A stretch of DNA of 50,642 nt from Kocuria dechangensis. GTDB lineage: Bacteria > Actinomycetota > Actinomycetes > Actinomycetales > Micrococcaceae. The position numbers were made by a program, and so were the translations under genes. Numbering within the stretch: position 1 is the stretch's first letter; the number at the start of each line of letters is the position of its first letter. Of this stretch, positions 25,629 through 33,460 are shown in pieces. The stretch lies in the NCBI RefSeq assembly GCF_014636775.1, contig NZ_BMEQ01000026.1, forward strand, positions 1-50,642, given 5' to 3'. The notes beneath the pieces are model-generated. The model saw only the letters and a list, made by a program, of their open reading frames with translations, did not search any database and was not told the origin of the DNA.

Positions 25629-26294
25629 TCAGCGGGTGGGTTTGTTGGGCAGCCGTCTCGGCGCGACCGGCAGGCTACCGCCATTGCGCTGCCTAGCCTC
25701 CTCGATGGCGATGCGCAGGGCTTCGGCGGCCAACTGGCTCACCGACTGCATCCGTCCGGCCCGCCGGTCGATGCCGGTGGTCTCCTCCATCGTCGCAATG
25801 GTGTCCACCGGCAGGATGAAGGCACGGTTGACCCCGCGCTTGCCTTCCTCCGGATCCGGGTGCGCCTGCGCCAGCTTGGCCCGGTCGGCAGGAGTGCGCC
25901 CAGCGTGGGCATCCAAGGCGGCGGCGATCCAGCGGGCGAAGCTGGTGGGCGGATCGGCGAGGGCGTCCAGGTCGGCCACGTAGGCGGACTTGGCCCCCTC
26001 CAGGGTGGCCTGGCGCAGGTACAGACCCAGGCGCGCAGTCCCCGCCGGCAAGGCCTGCGGTCGGCGCGCAACGCCGCCCGGCTCGGTGATGCCGGCCGGC
26101 TCCTCGACCGCCGTCGGGGTGACAGACTGCGGGGCCCCCCGCTCCCCCGCTGTCGGCACCTCTGCCACAGGTGCCGCGGTGGATTGCTGTGGCACCTCGA
26201 CGGTGGGTTCGTCGACAGGCTCGACGGTGGGCACCTCGACGGGTCTGGTGATGGCGGCCTTGTTCCGGTCTTTGAGGGACCTCCGGGCGGGCAT
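25629..26294 (-). CDS. Putative partition partner of ParA
   Basis: A 221-residue protein whose ATG (26294) overlaps the parA stop by one base (TGATG). This one-base overlap and conserved order suggest a ParB-type partner or ParB substitute. The N-terminus is basic then proline-, valine- and glutamate-rich (VEVPTVEPVDEPTVEVP), probably unstructured. The C-terminal 110 residues are helical, with a possible DNA-binding region (FILPVDTIATMEETTGID, QSVSQLAAEALRIAIEE). No canonical ParB nuclease or helix-turn-helix motif is evident. It may bind the repeated TATTCAAT-type sites that flank this operon; that is an inference from position. Confidence 0.6.
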   Translation of the reverse strand: MPARRSLKDRNKAAITRPVEVPTVEPVDEPTVEVPQQSTAAPVAEVPTAGERGAPQSVTPTAVEEPAGITEPGGVARRPQALPAGTARLGLYLRQATLEGAKSAYVADLDALADPPTSFARWIAAALDAHAGRTPADRAKLAQAHPDPEEGKRGVNRAFILPVDTIATMEETTGIDRRAGRMQSVSQLAAEALRIAIEEARQRNGGSLPVAPRRLPNKPTR

Positions 26295-27067
26295 CAGACT
26301 CGGACTCCTGTGCTGGCGGCGATGATCGGGGACACGGCCGCCTGGTAATCGGCGGCCACCTTGGAAGACGGGTCGTAGACGGACACCGGCATCCCAGCCG
26401 TGTAGGCATCGCGCACGGACACCGCCTCTCGCACCGGGGCGGTGACCTTGCCCGGGTGCATCTGCTCGAGCATCTCCACCACCTCCTTGTCCAGAGTCCG
26501 GCGCCCGTCATAGCGGGTGGGCACCACCCAGGACACCGCCAGCCCGGGACGAACCCGGCGGGCCAGCCGGGCCTCGATGACATCGGAGAGCCGGGTGAGC
26601 TGGTCCAAGGCCTCCACCTCGCAAGCCACCGCCGCCACCACGACATCGGCTGCGGCCAACCCGGACAGGGTCAGTCCGGACAGTGCCGGCGGGGTGTCGA
26701 TGACCACGTCGTCGAAGCGCTCCGCCACCGTGGGCAGGTGATCGCGCAGGGCAGTCACCAGATCCGGCACCTGATGGGTGTCCATGTCCGCCAAGTCATG
26801 GGTGCCAGCCAGCACGTGCACCCCGGCAACGGTCGGGCTCGGAACAGCGGCTTCGGCAGCAGTAGCCTCCCCGGTGAGCACCTCAGCGGCCACGGCGGGG
26901 ACCTCGCTGTCATCAGTCAGCCCGAGTCGAGTGGTGAGATTTCCCTGCTGATCGAGGTCGATGGCCAGCACCCGGCGTCCAGCCGCGGCCAGGGCGGCTG
27001 CGATTTCAGCAGCCGTAGTGGTCTTGGTGGAGCCGCCTTTGGACAAGGCGACGGTGTAGACGGTCAT
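26294..27067 (-). CDS. parA: ParA-family plasmid partition ATPase
   Basis: A 257-residue deviant Walker ATPase. The P-loop KGGSTKTT (residues 10-17) is the ParA/MinD form but with Ser-Thr in place of the usual Val-Gly. Walker A' ALDLDQQGNLTTRLGL-type sequence (IDLDQQGNLTTRLGL from 36) and VVIDTPPALSG (Walker B) follow. There is no N-terminal helix-turn-helix, so it is a short type Ib-like ParA. With its overlapping partner gene it should segregate the replicon at division. The ATG at 27067 is the only sensible start. Transcription probably begins in the AT-rich region at 27100-27150, next to a GTTGC...GCAAC palindrome. Confidence 0.92.
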   Translation of the reverse strand: MTVYTVALSKGGSTKTTTAAEIAAALAAAGRRVLAIDLDQQGNLTTRLGLTDDSEVPAVAAEVLTGEATAAEAAVPSPTVAGVHVLAGTHDLADMDTHQVPDLVTALRDHLPTVAERFDDVVIDTPPALSGLTLSGLAAADVVVAAVACEVEALDQLTRLSDVIEARLARRVRPGLAVSWVVPTRYDGRRTLDKEVVEMLEQMHPGKVTAPVREAVSVRDAYTAGMPVSVYDPSSKVAADYQAAVSPIIAASTGVRV

Positions 27068-27116
27068 ACGTGGGTGCCCCTTTCGGTGGTACCAGCAGCC
27101 CGGAGGTGTCCAAACT

Positions 27117-27142
27117 GTTGCATGTATTCAATCTATCGCAAC
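27117..27142. promoter_or_regulatory. GTTGC...GCAAC palindrome with TATTCAAT core upstream of parA
   Basis: The 26-base site has GTTGC and GCAAC at its ends and TATTCAAT inside. A very similar GTTGCGTCTATTCAAC lies at 27435-27450. It sits 50 to 75 bases upstream of parA, where an operator or centromere site would be expected. Other copies of the core are described under the dispersed-motif finding. Confidence 0.45.
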
Positions 27143-27452
27143 TGATTGCTATGGGGCGTCACTGTCGACTCACTCGTCGGGCGCTTATAGGCCGTTGATG
27201 CCACCCCGCCAATCCCCTCCATCCCGTCCTTCAGGCACGAGCACGCTGACGCAGTTGGAGCGTAATGGCCACCCTGAGGCCCGAGTGGCTACGAGTGCGC
27301 CCGAACCAGACCGGTCAGACACCCCTCCACCCCCGCCCTCCGTCGCGCCGGAGAGGGCTCTGCATAGGGGTAGGGGTGGCAGGAAACCCCTGTGGGAGAG
27401 CCAGATGCAGCAGACTGTTCCACTTATACAATTTGTTGCGTCTATTCAACTC

Positions 27453-27488
27453 AGTGAATCGAGTGAATCGAGTGAATCGAGTCAATAT
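27453..27488. repeat. Tandem AGTGAATCG repeats
   Basis: Three perfect head-to-tail copies of AGTGAATCG (27453-27479) with a fourth, decayed copy (AGTCAATAT). They follow the second GTTGCGTCTATTCAAC site directly. Tandem 9-base units in an AT-richer region beside parA fit a centromere or replication-control site. The surrounding 27143-27579 region has no convincing gene. Confidence 0.75.
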
Positions 27489-27579
27489 CTCCGATACGAC
27501 ACCGCCACACTGAGGCGGCCAATGCGGATGGGGCAATGAGGATTTCACCCTCCACCCGAGCCCGCCCCCATACAGCGCA

Positions 27580-27615
27580 AAGACCCCCGCCCCGCATTGC
27601 GGGTTCGGGGGTCTT
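27580..27615 (-). terminator. Terminator hairpin downstream of the tRNA gene
   Basis: Outer arms AAGACCCCCG and CGGGGGTCTT (10 base pairs) enclose an inner CCCGC/GCGGG stem. It begins just four bases beyond the encoded CCA end of the tRNA on the minus strand and should terminate its transcript. Confidence 0.75.
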
Positions 27616-27618
27616 CCA

Positions 27619-27695
27619 TGGTTGCGGGGGCAAGATTTGAACTTGCGACCTCTGGGTTATGAGCCCAGCGAGCTACCGAGCTGCTCCACCCCGCG
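27619..27695 (-). tRNA. Initiator tRNA-fMet (anticodon CAT)
   Basis: The minus strand has a 77-base cloverleaf with encoded CCA. It begins CGCGGGG and ends CCCCGCA plus ACCA, so position 1 (C) is unpaired with position 72 (A). The anticodon stem reads TGGGCTCATAACCCA, with three consecutive G:C pairs. Those two traits (C1-A72 mismatch and GGG/CCC stem) mark initiator tRNA, distinguishing it from elongator Met. The D-loop and T-stem are complete, so the gene looks functional. An initiator tRNA on a mobile element is uncommon. It may also mark an integration site, because tRNA 3' ends are often used by integrases, but no integrase is seen here. Confidence 0.93.
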
Positions 27696-27820
27696 GCGAC
27701 CATACGACTATATGCCCCTTCGGACAGACGCGCACATCCGGCTCGACCAGCCAGCAGAGGGGGAAGGCGCAGCGACGCATTTCCCAGGGGAAGTCTTCTA
27801 TGGAGCCGCCGAAGCCGGCA

Positions 27821-27942
27821 TGCCTTACCTGCCTTACCTGCCTTACATCCAGTACATCCAGTACATCCAGTACATCCAGTACATCCAGTACATCCAGTAC
27901 ATCCAGTACATCCAGTACATCCAGTACATCCAGTACATTTAC
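27821..27942. repeat. 9-bp direct repeat array (TACATCCAG x10)
   Basis: Ten perfect tandem copies of TACATCCAG run from 27844 to 27933. They are preceded by TGCCTTACC copies (27821-27847, two perfect and one variant) and followed by a decayed copy TACATTTAC. An AT-rich tract (27940-28000) follows. Such an arrangement is what is expected of iterons beside an origin unwinding element. The units are contiguous and not spaced by unique sequence, so this is not a CRISPR array. Confidence 0.85.
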
Positions 27943-27952
27943 TGAATTTAGT

Positions 27953-27997
27953 GTGTCTATTCAATATATTTACTTTTGGCATAAATTGAATATATGC
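27953..27997. promoter_or_regulatory. Inverted pair of TATTCAAT-type sites in AT-rich tract
   Basis: GTGTCTATTCAAT (plus, 27953-27965) and GCATATATTCAAT (minus, 27985-27997) face each other across about 19 bases of AT-rich DNA. This is directly beside the 9-bp array. The arrangement suggests a protein-binding site at an origin or centromere. Confidence 0.45.
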
Positions 27998-28530
27998 GTC
28001 AAAGCCATCAAAGAAACGATAGATATGGCGCCCCCGCCCTGTCCGGTGAATCGCCGTGAGGTCGTCCCCGAAGGCCGACACAGGTACCACGCCGAGTGGA
28101 GGAAGAGGTCCCAGCACATACGGCGAGAAGCCCTCTGCAGGAAGTGACCCGTGAGCGATGACACCCCTGCCTTGATCTCCTGCTGTTCGGCGTCACATTG
28201 CTCTCCACGGCAGATGTGCTGATGACCCGTATGGCAGCCGAGGGGAACTTGGCTCACAACAGCGCGGCCGGTCCATCCGCACCCGACACACCAAAGCCTC
28301 CACAATGCAGCCTGGGTGGCCGGCCAGACCGCAGCCTTGCCAAGAGCGTCGGCGACGGTCCCAATTACGGCGGGCACCGTGGTCGCGGCGGGAACTGCCG
28401 CCCTGATGGGTGGGGGCGGCGGGGCCGATGGCGTGGGGATGGTCGGATTCCTCGTAGAGACAGCTGTGCTGATCTCTGCCACCGGTCCAGCCCACACCGC
28501 GGCCCGGCACGCTATCGCCGCTTCCACCAA
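27970..28530 (-). CDS. Possible hypothetical protein with CxxCGW motif (doubtful)
   Basis: An open frame of 186 codons contains WRLWCVGCGWTGRAVVSQ, which resembles the zinc-ribbon of small proteins found on actinobacterial mobile elements, then further Cys and His residues. The N-terminus is Ala/Pro-rich. The C-terminus runs into the AT-rich tract with a hydrophobic end, and no ribosome-binding site was found, so this may be a decayed gene or a chance frame. Competing plus-strand frames also lack support. Confidence 0.25.
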   Translation of the reverse strand: MVEAAIACRAAVWAGPVAEISTAVSTRNPTIPTPSAPPPPPIRAAVPAATTVPAVIGTVADALGKAAVWPATQAALWRLWCVGCGWTGRAVVSQVPLGCHTGHQHICRGEQCDAEQQEIKAGVSSLTGHFLQRASRRMCWDLFLHSAWYLCRPSGTTSRRFTGQGGGAISIVSLMALTHIFNLCQK

Positions 28531-28570
28531 AAATCCCGCGCACGGTCCCGGTGCACAAGACCGGTCCTAG

Positions 28571-28970
28571 GTGAGCCCCGGAAGCGGGGGACACTCAGGC
28601 ACCGAAACGGGGCCCCTTGCCCCGACGACATTGCCTAGCACTGGGGGATAGACATCGCATCCAGTGTCTATCGCAAGTTAACCGCGTATATTCATTATAT
28701 TTATTAAGGTGTCTCTGCTGCGTCTAATGCGCTTCTGCCATCGGAGGGTCGAGTGACCTAAAGCGGTGGGGTCCGCCCTTCGGGTCAGCCCTAAGCGACA
28801 TCACGCATGCGTCATGCTTTTCTGTCGCGTCGGAGCGGGAGGCAATAGGATCAGCTTTTGCCCACTACGACTGACTACTAGATTGAATATACGCCACATA
28901 GGAACATCCCGCGCATCCCTGGTGGGACAAGGGGTTTGAGTAAGGCGACAGCTGAAGCGCCCCACCTACG
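28571..28970. other. Non-coding AT-rich patch with TATTCA motifs
   Basis: No gene was seen. GCGTATATTCA at 28684-28694 (plus) and GCGTATATTCAAT at 28882-28894 (minus) form a widely spaced inverted pair. A 10-base palindrome ACGCATGCGT lies at 28803-28812. The patch around 28675-28715 is much richer in A and T than its surroundings. It looks like the distal part of the same replication/partition region. Confidence 0.5.
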
Positions 28971-29075
28971 GTGTTGTCTGAGCCTCCGCAGAGGTGCACC
29001 GCGGTTCTTTTGGGCAGGCGCTCTGGAGTCTCTCTAGGGCCGAGGAAATGCGCGGGAGCCGCTGCTGTGTCCTTG

Positions 29076-30335
29076 TCAGCTAACGGTGCGCAGCTCGTCC
29101 CAGTCGGTGGTGTACCTGGGGGAGAGGTCGGCCTGGCGGGTGGCCCAGGGGGCGGGGGAGTGGGTGCCGGACCGGCCCAGGGCCAGGGTGCGGTGGCCGA
29201 AGCGGGCGTTCACCGCATCGATCAGCTCCCCGATCGGGGCCGGCTGCTCGATCACTCCGGGCAGGATCGGCACCGCCCCCTCCGGTGCCAGGTCCAGGCA
29301 GAGGATCCCGGCGCGCATGTACGGCATCCCAGGCAGCAGCTTGGGCACCAGAGAAGCCCGGGCGGCGGCGGCCAGGGGACCGGGCTGGTGGGTGGGCACG
29401 GCCAAGCGCACGTGGGCCGAGACGTGGTGGGTGGGTCCGGGCCGATGGGGTGAGGTGGTGGCGAACACCGTCAGGCGCCCGGCGACCTCGCCCTCCTTCC
29501 GGAGGCGCCGGGAGGCGCGCTGGGCGAACTCGGCCACCGCCGCCCCCACGACCTCCGGGTCATAGATCCGGTCCGGGAAGGAGCGGGAGACGAGGATCTG
29601 CTGCTTGGTGGCCACCTCGTCCTCGAGGGGGATGGCCGGGAAGCCGTTGAGCTCGAGCACGGTGCGCATCTGCACCACCGAGAACCGGTCCCGGATCGCC
29701 ACCGGATCCGCATTACGCAGCTGCGCGACGGTGGCGATGCCCATCGCCTCCAGGCGCTTGGCCAGCCGCCCGGCGATGCCCCAGACCTCGGTGACCGGCA
29801 GGGCTTCCATGAGTCGCTCCCAGTACCCTTCGGGGGTCTGGTCCCAGTGGACGACCCCGCCGGTGGCCGGCAGCTTCTTCGCGGCCTCGGTGGCGATCTT
29901 GGCCCTCGTCTTCGAGCCGGCGATCCCGATGCTCACCGGCAACCCCACGTTGCGGGCCACGGTGGCTTTCAGCCGGCGTGCCCACCGCACCTGCTCGGCC
30001 GGGGTGCCATCGGGTGGGAGCAGGAAGCACTCGTCGATGGAGTACACCTCCTGCCCGAGGCTGTGACGGGCCAGCAGCAGCATCACCCGCTCGGACAGGT
30101 CGGCGTAGAGTTGGTAGTTGGAGGACCGCTTGACCAGTCCCCAGCGTTGGGCGTCGGCACGTAGCTGGAACCAGGGGTCGCCCATGTTGATCCCCAGCGC
30201 CTTGGCCTCGGGGGAGCGGGCGACCACACAGCCATCGTTGTTGGAGAGCACCACCAACGGCTTGCCCGCCAGGGAGGGTTCGAAGAGCACCTCGGCCGAG
30301 GCGTAGAAGTTGTTCACGTCCACCAGGGCGATCAC
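29076..30335 (-). CDS. umuC: Y-family DNA polymerase (Pol V catalytic subunit, UmuC-like)
   Basis: A 419-residue Y-family polymerase. It begins [20 protein letters not shown] with the first metal-binding Asp, then [19 protein letters not shown], and YSIDECFL with the catalytic Asp-Glu. The thumb helix-hairpin-helix ([19 protein letters not shown]) and little-finger region follow. This is the UmuC/SamB subgroup rather than DinB. With UmuD' it performs error-prone translesion synthesis after damage. Here umuD lies 1.7 kb upstream, separated by an unrelated exported protein gene, so the usual umuDC operon is broken. No LexA box was found directly before umuC; a different palindrome lies 79 bases upstream. 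Confidence 0.93.
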   Translation of the reverse strand: MIALVDVNNFYASAEVLFEPSLAGKPLVVLSNNDGCVVARSPEAKALGINMGDPWFQLRADAQRWGLVKRSSNYQLYADLSERVMLLLARHSLGQEVYSIDECFLLPPDGTPAEQVRWARRLKATVARNVGLPVSIGIAGSKTRAKIATEAAKKLPATGGVVHWDQTPEGYWERLMEALPVTEVWGIAGRLAKRLEAMGIATVAQLRNADPVAIRDRFSVVQMRTVLELNGFPAIPLEDEVATKQQILVSRSFPDRIYDPEVVGAAVAEFAQRASRRLRKEGEVAGRLTVFATTSPHRPGPTHHVSAHVRLAVPTHQPGPLAAAARASLVPKLLPGMPYMRAGILCLDLAPEGAVPILPGVIEQPAPIGELIDAVNARFGHRTLALGRSGTHSPAPWATRQADLSPRYTTDWDELRTVS

Positions 30336-30413
30336 CGCACATCACCGCCCTGGTCAGTGTGTTGGCATATCGCGATGTTCGTTCCTGCGGTGTTCCCTGT
30401 ATCTGGAGATCTG

Positions 30414-30437
30414 ATACCTGCTCATGAGAGCAGGTAT
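30414..30437. promoter_or_regulatory. Perfect palindrome upstream of umuC
   Basis: ATACCTGCTC and GAGCAGGTAT form perfect 10-base arms around ATGA, 79 bases before the umuC start. It lies in the 253-base gap between umuC and the preceding gene. It does not match the LexA consensus, so it may bind another regulator. Confidence 0.5.
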
Positions 30438-30516
30438 AGCCGCTGGAGACGACATCATTGCCGGGCCCTCACGGCCGGACATGGGGGATGGGGCGGGATG
30501 TGCCCGGGCAACGGCC

Positions 30517-30578
30517 CCACCGGGCAACTCGTGGCTCCTGCTCGAGGGGTAGGCAGGAGCCCACGAGTTGCCCGGTGG
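30517..30578 (-). terminator. Long terminator hairpin after the metallo-hydrolase gene
   Basis: Arms of 25 and 26 bases (30517-30541 and 30553-30578) match perfectly except for one bulged G, with an 11-base loop. The hairpin starts 10 bases beyond the stop of the minus-strand gene ending at 30589, so it should end that transcript and insulate umuC. Confidence 0.8.
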
Positions 30579-30588
30579 CGGGCTGTGG

Positions 30589-31851
30589 TCAGCCGATGGC
30601 GATGGCGTCGAAGTCCTCGCTGATCACCAGTTCTCCGGAGAAGTTCGCCCCGGCCTTCTCCCACTTCTCGACCGGCCAGTTGCCCGGGACGAGGTGGTTG
30701 AGCACCAGCTTCTTCACCCCGGCGCGTTCGGCGATGCCCCCCACGTCCTCGATCGTGGTGTGCGCCCCGATCAGGTGCTGGTACTCGGCCTCGGCGGCCG
30801 CGTCGCGCGGTTCCGGGTGGCGCTGGGCCACCCACTCGGCGGCGATGGCCTCGTGCACCAGGACGTCGGAGCCCTTGGCCAGTTCCACGAGGTTCTCGCT
30901 GGGGCCGGTGTCCCCGGAGAAGGTCACGGACCCGGTGTCGGTGTCGAAGCGGAACGCGAAGGCCGGGAAGACCGGGGCGTGCTGGACCAGGGTGGCGGTG
31001 ACCTTCACCCGGTCGTCCTCGAAGACCTCGACGGGGCTCATCGACGGGTGCGGGTCGCCGTTGGGGTCATCAACCAGCTCGGCGGGCAGGACGATGTCAC
31101 GGCCGGTGAAGAAGTCCCGGGGCGGCGGGTAGCCGGAGTCGATGATGCGGTCGTTGAAGTCCGTGGCGAAGGTCTTGACCATCGCCTCGATCGTCTCCCG
31201 GGTTCCCGGAGTGGGGTTGGCCGGGTTGACCACCTGGTCGGCCGGGATCTTCGCCCCCTTGTAGTTCACCGGCAGAGCCCCGCGGTTGCCGGGCCCGTAG
31301 ATCTCCAGGACCCGGTCGGGGATGGCCACCCCGTTCTGCAGGCCGGTGCCGAGGATGTTGTAGAGGTCGGAGATGTGGTCCGAATGCAGGTGGGTGAGGA
31401 AGACGGCCACCAGGGCGTCGAGCGGACCGCGCATGTCCTTGTCCCAGGCACCGAGCTTGGCCTTCTTGATCTGCTTGCCGACCCCGTCCCCGGCATCCAC
31501 CAGGTAGTACTTGTCCCCGACCACCACCGCGGAGGAGACCCCTTCGCGGTGGGAGTCGTTCCACCAGGGCGGGCCGCCGCTGGTGCCCAGCAGCACGATC
31601 CGGTTCTTCGCGTCGGTGGTCAGCGGGGCCCGGCCCACCGCCCGCCCCGGTGCGCCCGAGGCGGCCGAGGCGGCCGAGACACCCGAGGCGGTGGCAGAAG
31701 CGGCTCCACCGGCCGAGGACGCCTGGCTGGCCGGTGCGCAGGCCGTGGCCGCCAGCGGCGTCAGCCCCAGTGCGGAGGCCAGGCCGAGCGCACGCCGGCG
31801 GGACATCCCCTTCGACGGGACGGCATTGTGATCGGAACCAGGGCCGGGCAT
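30589..31851 (-). CDS. Tat-exported metallo-beta-lactamase-fold hydrolase
   Basis: A 420-residue protein. The N-terminus has a twin-arginine signal (SRRRALGLASALGLTPLA at about 17-34), with a nearby Cys that could make it a lipoprotein, followed by an Ala/Ser-rich linker. The body is a metallo-beta-lactamase fold: THLHSDHISD (from about 150) is the HxHxDH zinc motif, FSGDTGPSENL gives the bridging Asp, and LVLNHLVPGNW supplies the last His. The closest architecture is the RNase Z/arylsulfatase-type hydrolase group; the substrate is unknown. It should act outside the cytoplasmic membrane. It stands alone with its own terminator and is probably cargo. Confidence 0.85.
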   Translation of the reverse strand: MPGPGSDHNAVPSKGMSRRRALGLASALGLTPLAATACAPASQASSAGGAASATASGVSAASAASGAPGRAVGRAPLTTDAKNRIVLLGTSGGPPWWNDSHREGVSSAVVVGDKYYLVDAGDGVGKQIKKAKLGAWDKDMRGPLDALVAVFLTHLHSDHISDLYNILGTGLQNGVAIPDRVLEIYGPGNRGALPVNYKGAKIPADQVVNPANPTPGTRETIEAMVKTFATDFNDRIIDSGYPPPRDFFTGRDIVLPAELVDDPNGDPHPSMSPVEVFEDDRVKVTATLVQHAPVFPAFAFRFDTDTGSVTFSGDTGPSENLVELAKGSDVLVHEAIAAEWVAQRHPEPRDAAAEAEYQHLIGAHTTIEDVGGIAERAGVKKLVLNHLVPGNWPVEKWEKAGANFSGELVISEDFDAIAIG

Positions 31852-32015
31852 GAAAGATCCCCCAAAGAAGTGACTTGTATCATGGACAAAGATCCAGTAT
31901 GGAACATCACCGCTGGCCAGAACCCGCTTTTGGGCACCTCAACAATACATAATCACAGGTTATTCATACGCATGCGCACTGGATGGGGTGGCCGTAACCA
32001 GCCGCTCGCCCTGCG

Positions 32016-32456
32016 CTAACGGAACTTCCGCGGGTAGACGTGACGGATTCCGTAGACCACCACACCCCAAATGTGCAGGGTCGACAGGGACGGAACCTCC
32101 ACATCCGGATAGGCCGGGTTCTCCGGATGCAGCACGACCTTCTCGGGATAGACGTGGAGGGTCTTGATGGTGAAGTCACCGTCGAGCACGGCGATCACCA
32201 CGCTGCCGTGCTTGGGCGTCAGGGAGCGGTCCACGAGGACTTCGTCGCCGTGGTAGATCCCGATGCCTTCCATCGAGTCCCCGGTGACGCGGAAGAGGTA
32301 GGTGGAGGTGACGTCTCTGATCAACACCTCGTTGAGGTCGATCCGGCCGTCGTCGAAGCTGTCCTGGGCAGGGGAGGGGAAGCCAGCCGGGACTCGGACC
32401 AGGACCGCAGAGACCCACACGGGGTCATCAATGGTGAGCGGTACTGGGTGTCTCAT
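32016..32456 (-). CDS. umuD: UmuD-like S24 self-cleaving peptidase
   Basis: A 146-residue protein of the LexA/UmuD S24 family. It has GDSMEG with nucleophile Ser61, FTIKTL with Lys98 as general base, and an Ala24-Gly25 pair in the expected RecA-stimulated cleavage position. There is no LexA DNA-binding domain. After cleavage, UmuD' joins UmuC in error-prone polymerase V. ATG 32456 is chosen over ATG 32474 because the latter lies inside the LexA box. Regulation by the SOS response is therefore directly indicated, unlike for umuC, which lies downstream of another gene. Confidence 0.9.
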   Translation of the reverse strand: MRHPVPLTIDDPVWVSAVLVRVPAGFPSPAQDSFDDGRIDLNEVLIRDVTSTYLFRVTGDSMEGIGIYHGDEVLVDRSLTPKHGSVVIAVLDGDFTIKTLHVYPEKVVLHPENPAYPDVEVPSLSTLHIWGVVVYGIRHVYPRKFR

Positions 32457-32466
32457 GCCGCCAGGA

Positions 32467-32482
32467 TAGAACAATTATTCGA
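32467..32482. promoter_or_regulatory. LexA (SOS) box upstream of umuD
   Basis: TAGAACAATTATTCGA differs at two of the fixed positions from the Gram-positive/actinobacterial consensus (CGAAC-N4-GTTCG core, extended TCGAAC-N4-GTTCGA). It lies 10 bases before the umuD start. Confidence 0.75.
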
Positions 32483-32931
32483 TATTTAAGTATTGCACCG
32501 CTCTTTTATAGAACTGATTTTCGGTAGGGCCAACGCTGATCCACTGGTGCTTCGGGTGCGTCCTGGGGCAGGCATGCCCCCTGCCCCGCCGCCCAGTACA
32601 ACCGCCCCCAGGGGAAGCTCACCGGATGACGGGTGGGACACGCAGCACCGCCTGGTGCAACGAGGGCGAACGGAAGACCACCAACCGCTCTTATCAGGGC
32701 AGAGCAAAGACGGGGACGGGAATGGCATTCATCGGTGCACCCTCCGGCACAGGCGCCCGGGACGGGACGCCCGGTGGCTTGCAGGGAGGACGGTCGGCCG
32801 GTCCTGTGCTCGGTACACCGGGCAGGAGCTCGACCCGGGCCCGGAGTGCCGGCTTCGACGGTGAGGTGGTTGCCGCAGCGAGCACCACGCCACTCCTGTC
32901 GGCACGAGCCAGGCGCCTGGAAGGTGCCCGT
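32483..32931. other. Intergenic region, no gene recognised
   Basis: Beyond the umuD promoter region this stretch has only short, overlapping frames with no coherent composition, rich in Gly, Arg and Ser. Nothing further is seen. Confidence 0.4.
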
Positions 32932-33258
32932 TCAGGCGGCGTGACACAGGACCCCAGAACCCAGAATCGCGCGGCGCAGGGTGGCAGCGGACGGGACGTG
33001 GGCGGCGAGTTCGTGCAGGTACCCCCGGGCCTCCAGCAGCTGCAGGGCGTCCTGGAGCTGCTCACCGGTGAGCTGGGTCTGCGCGGCCACCACCTGCAGA
33101 TCCAGGGGGCGGACCTGCTCGAGGAGGTGGTCGGCCACCGCGTCGAGGACCACCACCGCCTCCACGCTCACCTGGTCGTCGTGGAGAGCCTGGGCCAGCA
33201 GCCGCTCGACGGCATAGGCGGAGGCGTCGAGGAACCGGACAGCAGAGGTGGTGTGCAT
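32932..33258 (-). CDS. Hypothetical helical protein, 108 residues
   Basis: No family recognised. The frame from ATG 33258 encodes a soluble, helix-rich protein (FLDASAYAVERLLAQALHDD, LTGEQLQDALQLLEARGYLH). The second half resembles a winged-helix DNA-binding module. No strong ribosome-binding site was found. It lies between umuD and a membrane protein gene, all in the same direction. It could be regulatory or a chance frame. Confidence 0.45.
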   Translation of the reverse strand: MHTTSAVRFLDASAYAVERLLAQALHDDQVSVEAVVVLDAVADHLLEQVRPLDLQVVAAQTQLTGEQLQDALQLLEARGYLHELAAHVPSAATLRRAILGSGVLCHAA

Positions 33259-33460
33259 GGGGCAGACGCTATTCCTGGCCCCCTGAGGGTGGGCTGATAC
33301 GGGCTGAGCGGGACCTGAAGCCCTGCTGCCACTTCAAGGGATCGCATGCGGCAGGCCCGGCCCGGGCGCCAGCGGGACAGAGCCAGGGATGTCGGCGAGG
33401 AGCCGGCGGACGGACACGGTGCCGGGGTGACCGCCGGGGGCAGGGCTCAGGTGTCGCGGT

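Noticed and set aside
27821-27942. CRISPR array
   Set aside because: The repeats are 9 bases and contiguous with no spacers, and no cas gene is present.
30414-30437. LexA box for umuC
   Set aside because: The palindrome ATACCTGCTC-ATGA-GAGCAGGTAT does not contain the GAAC-N4-GTTC core.
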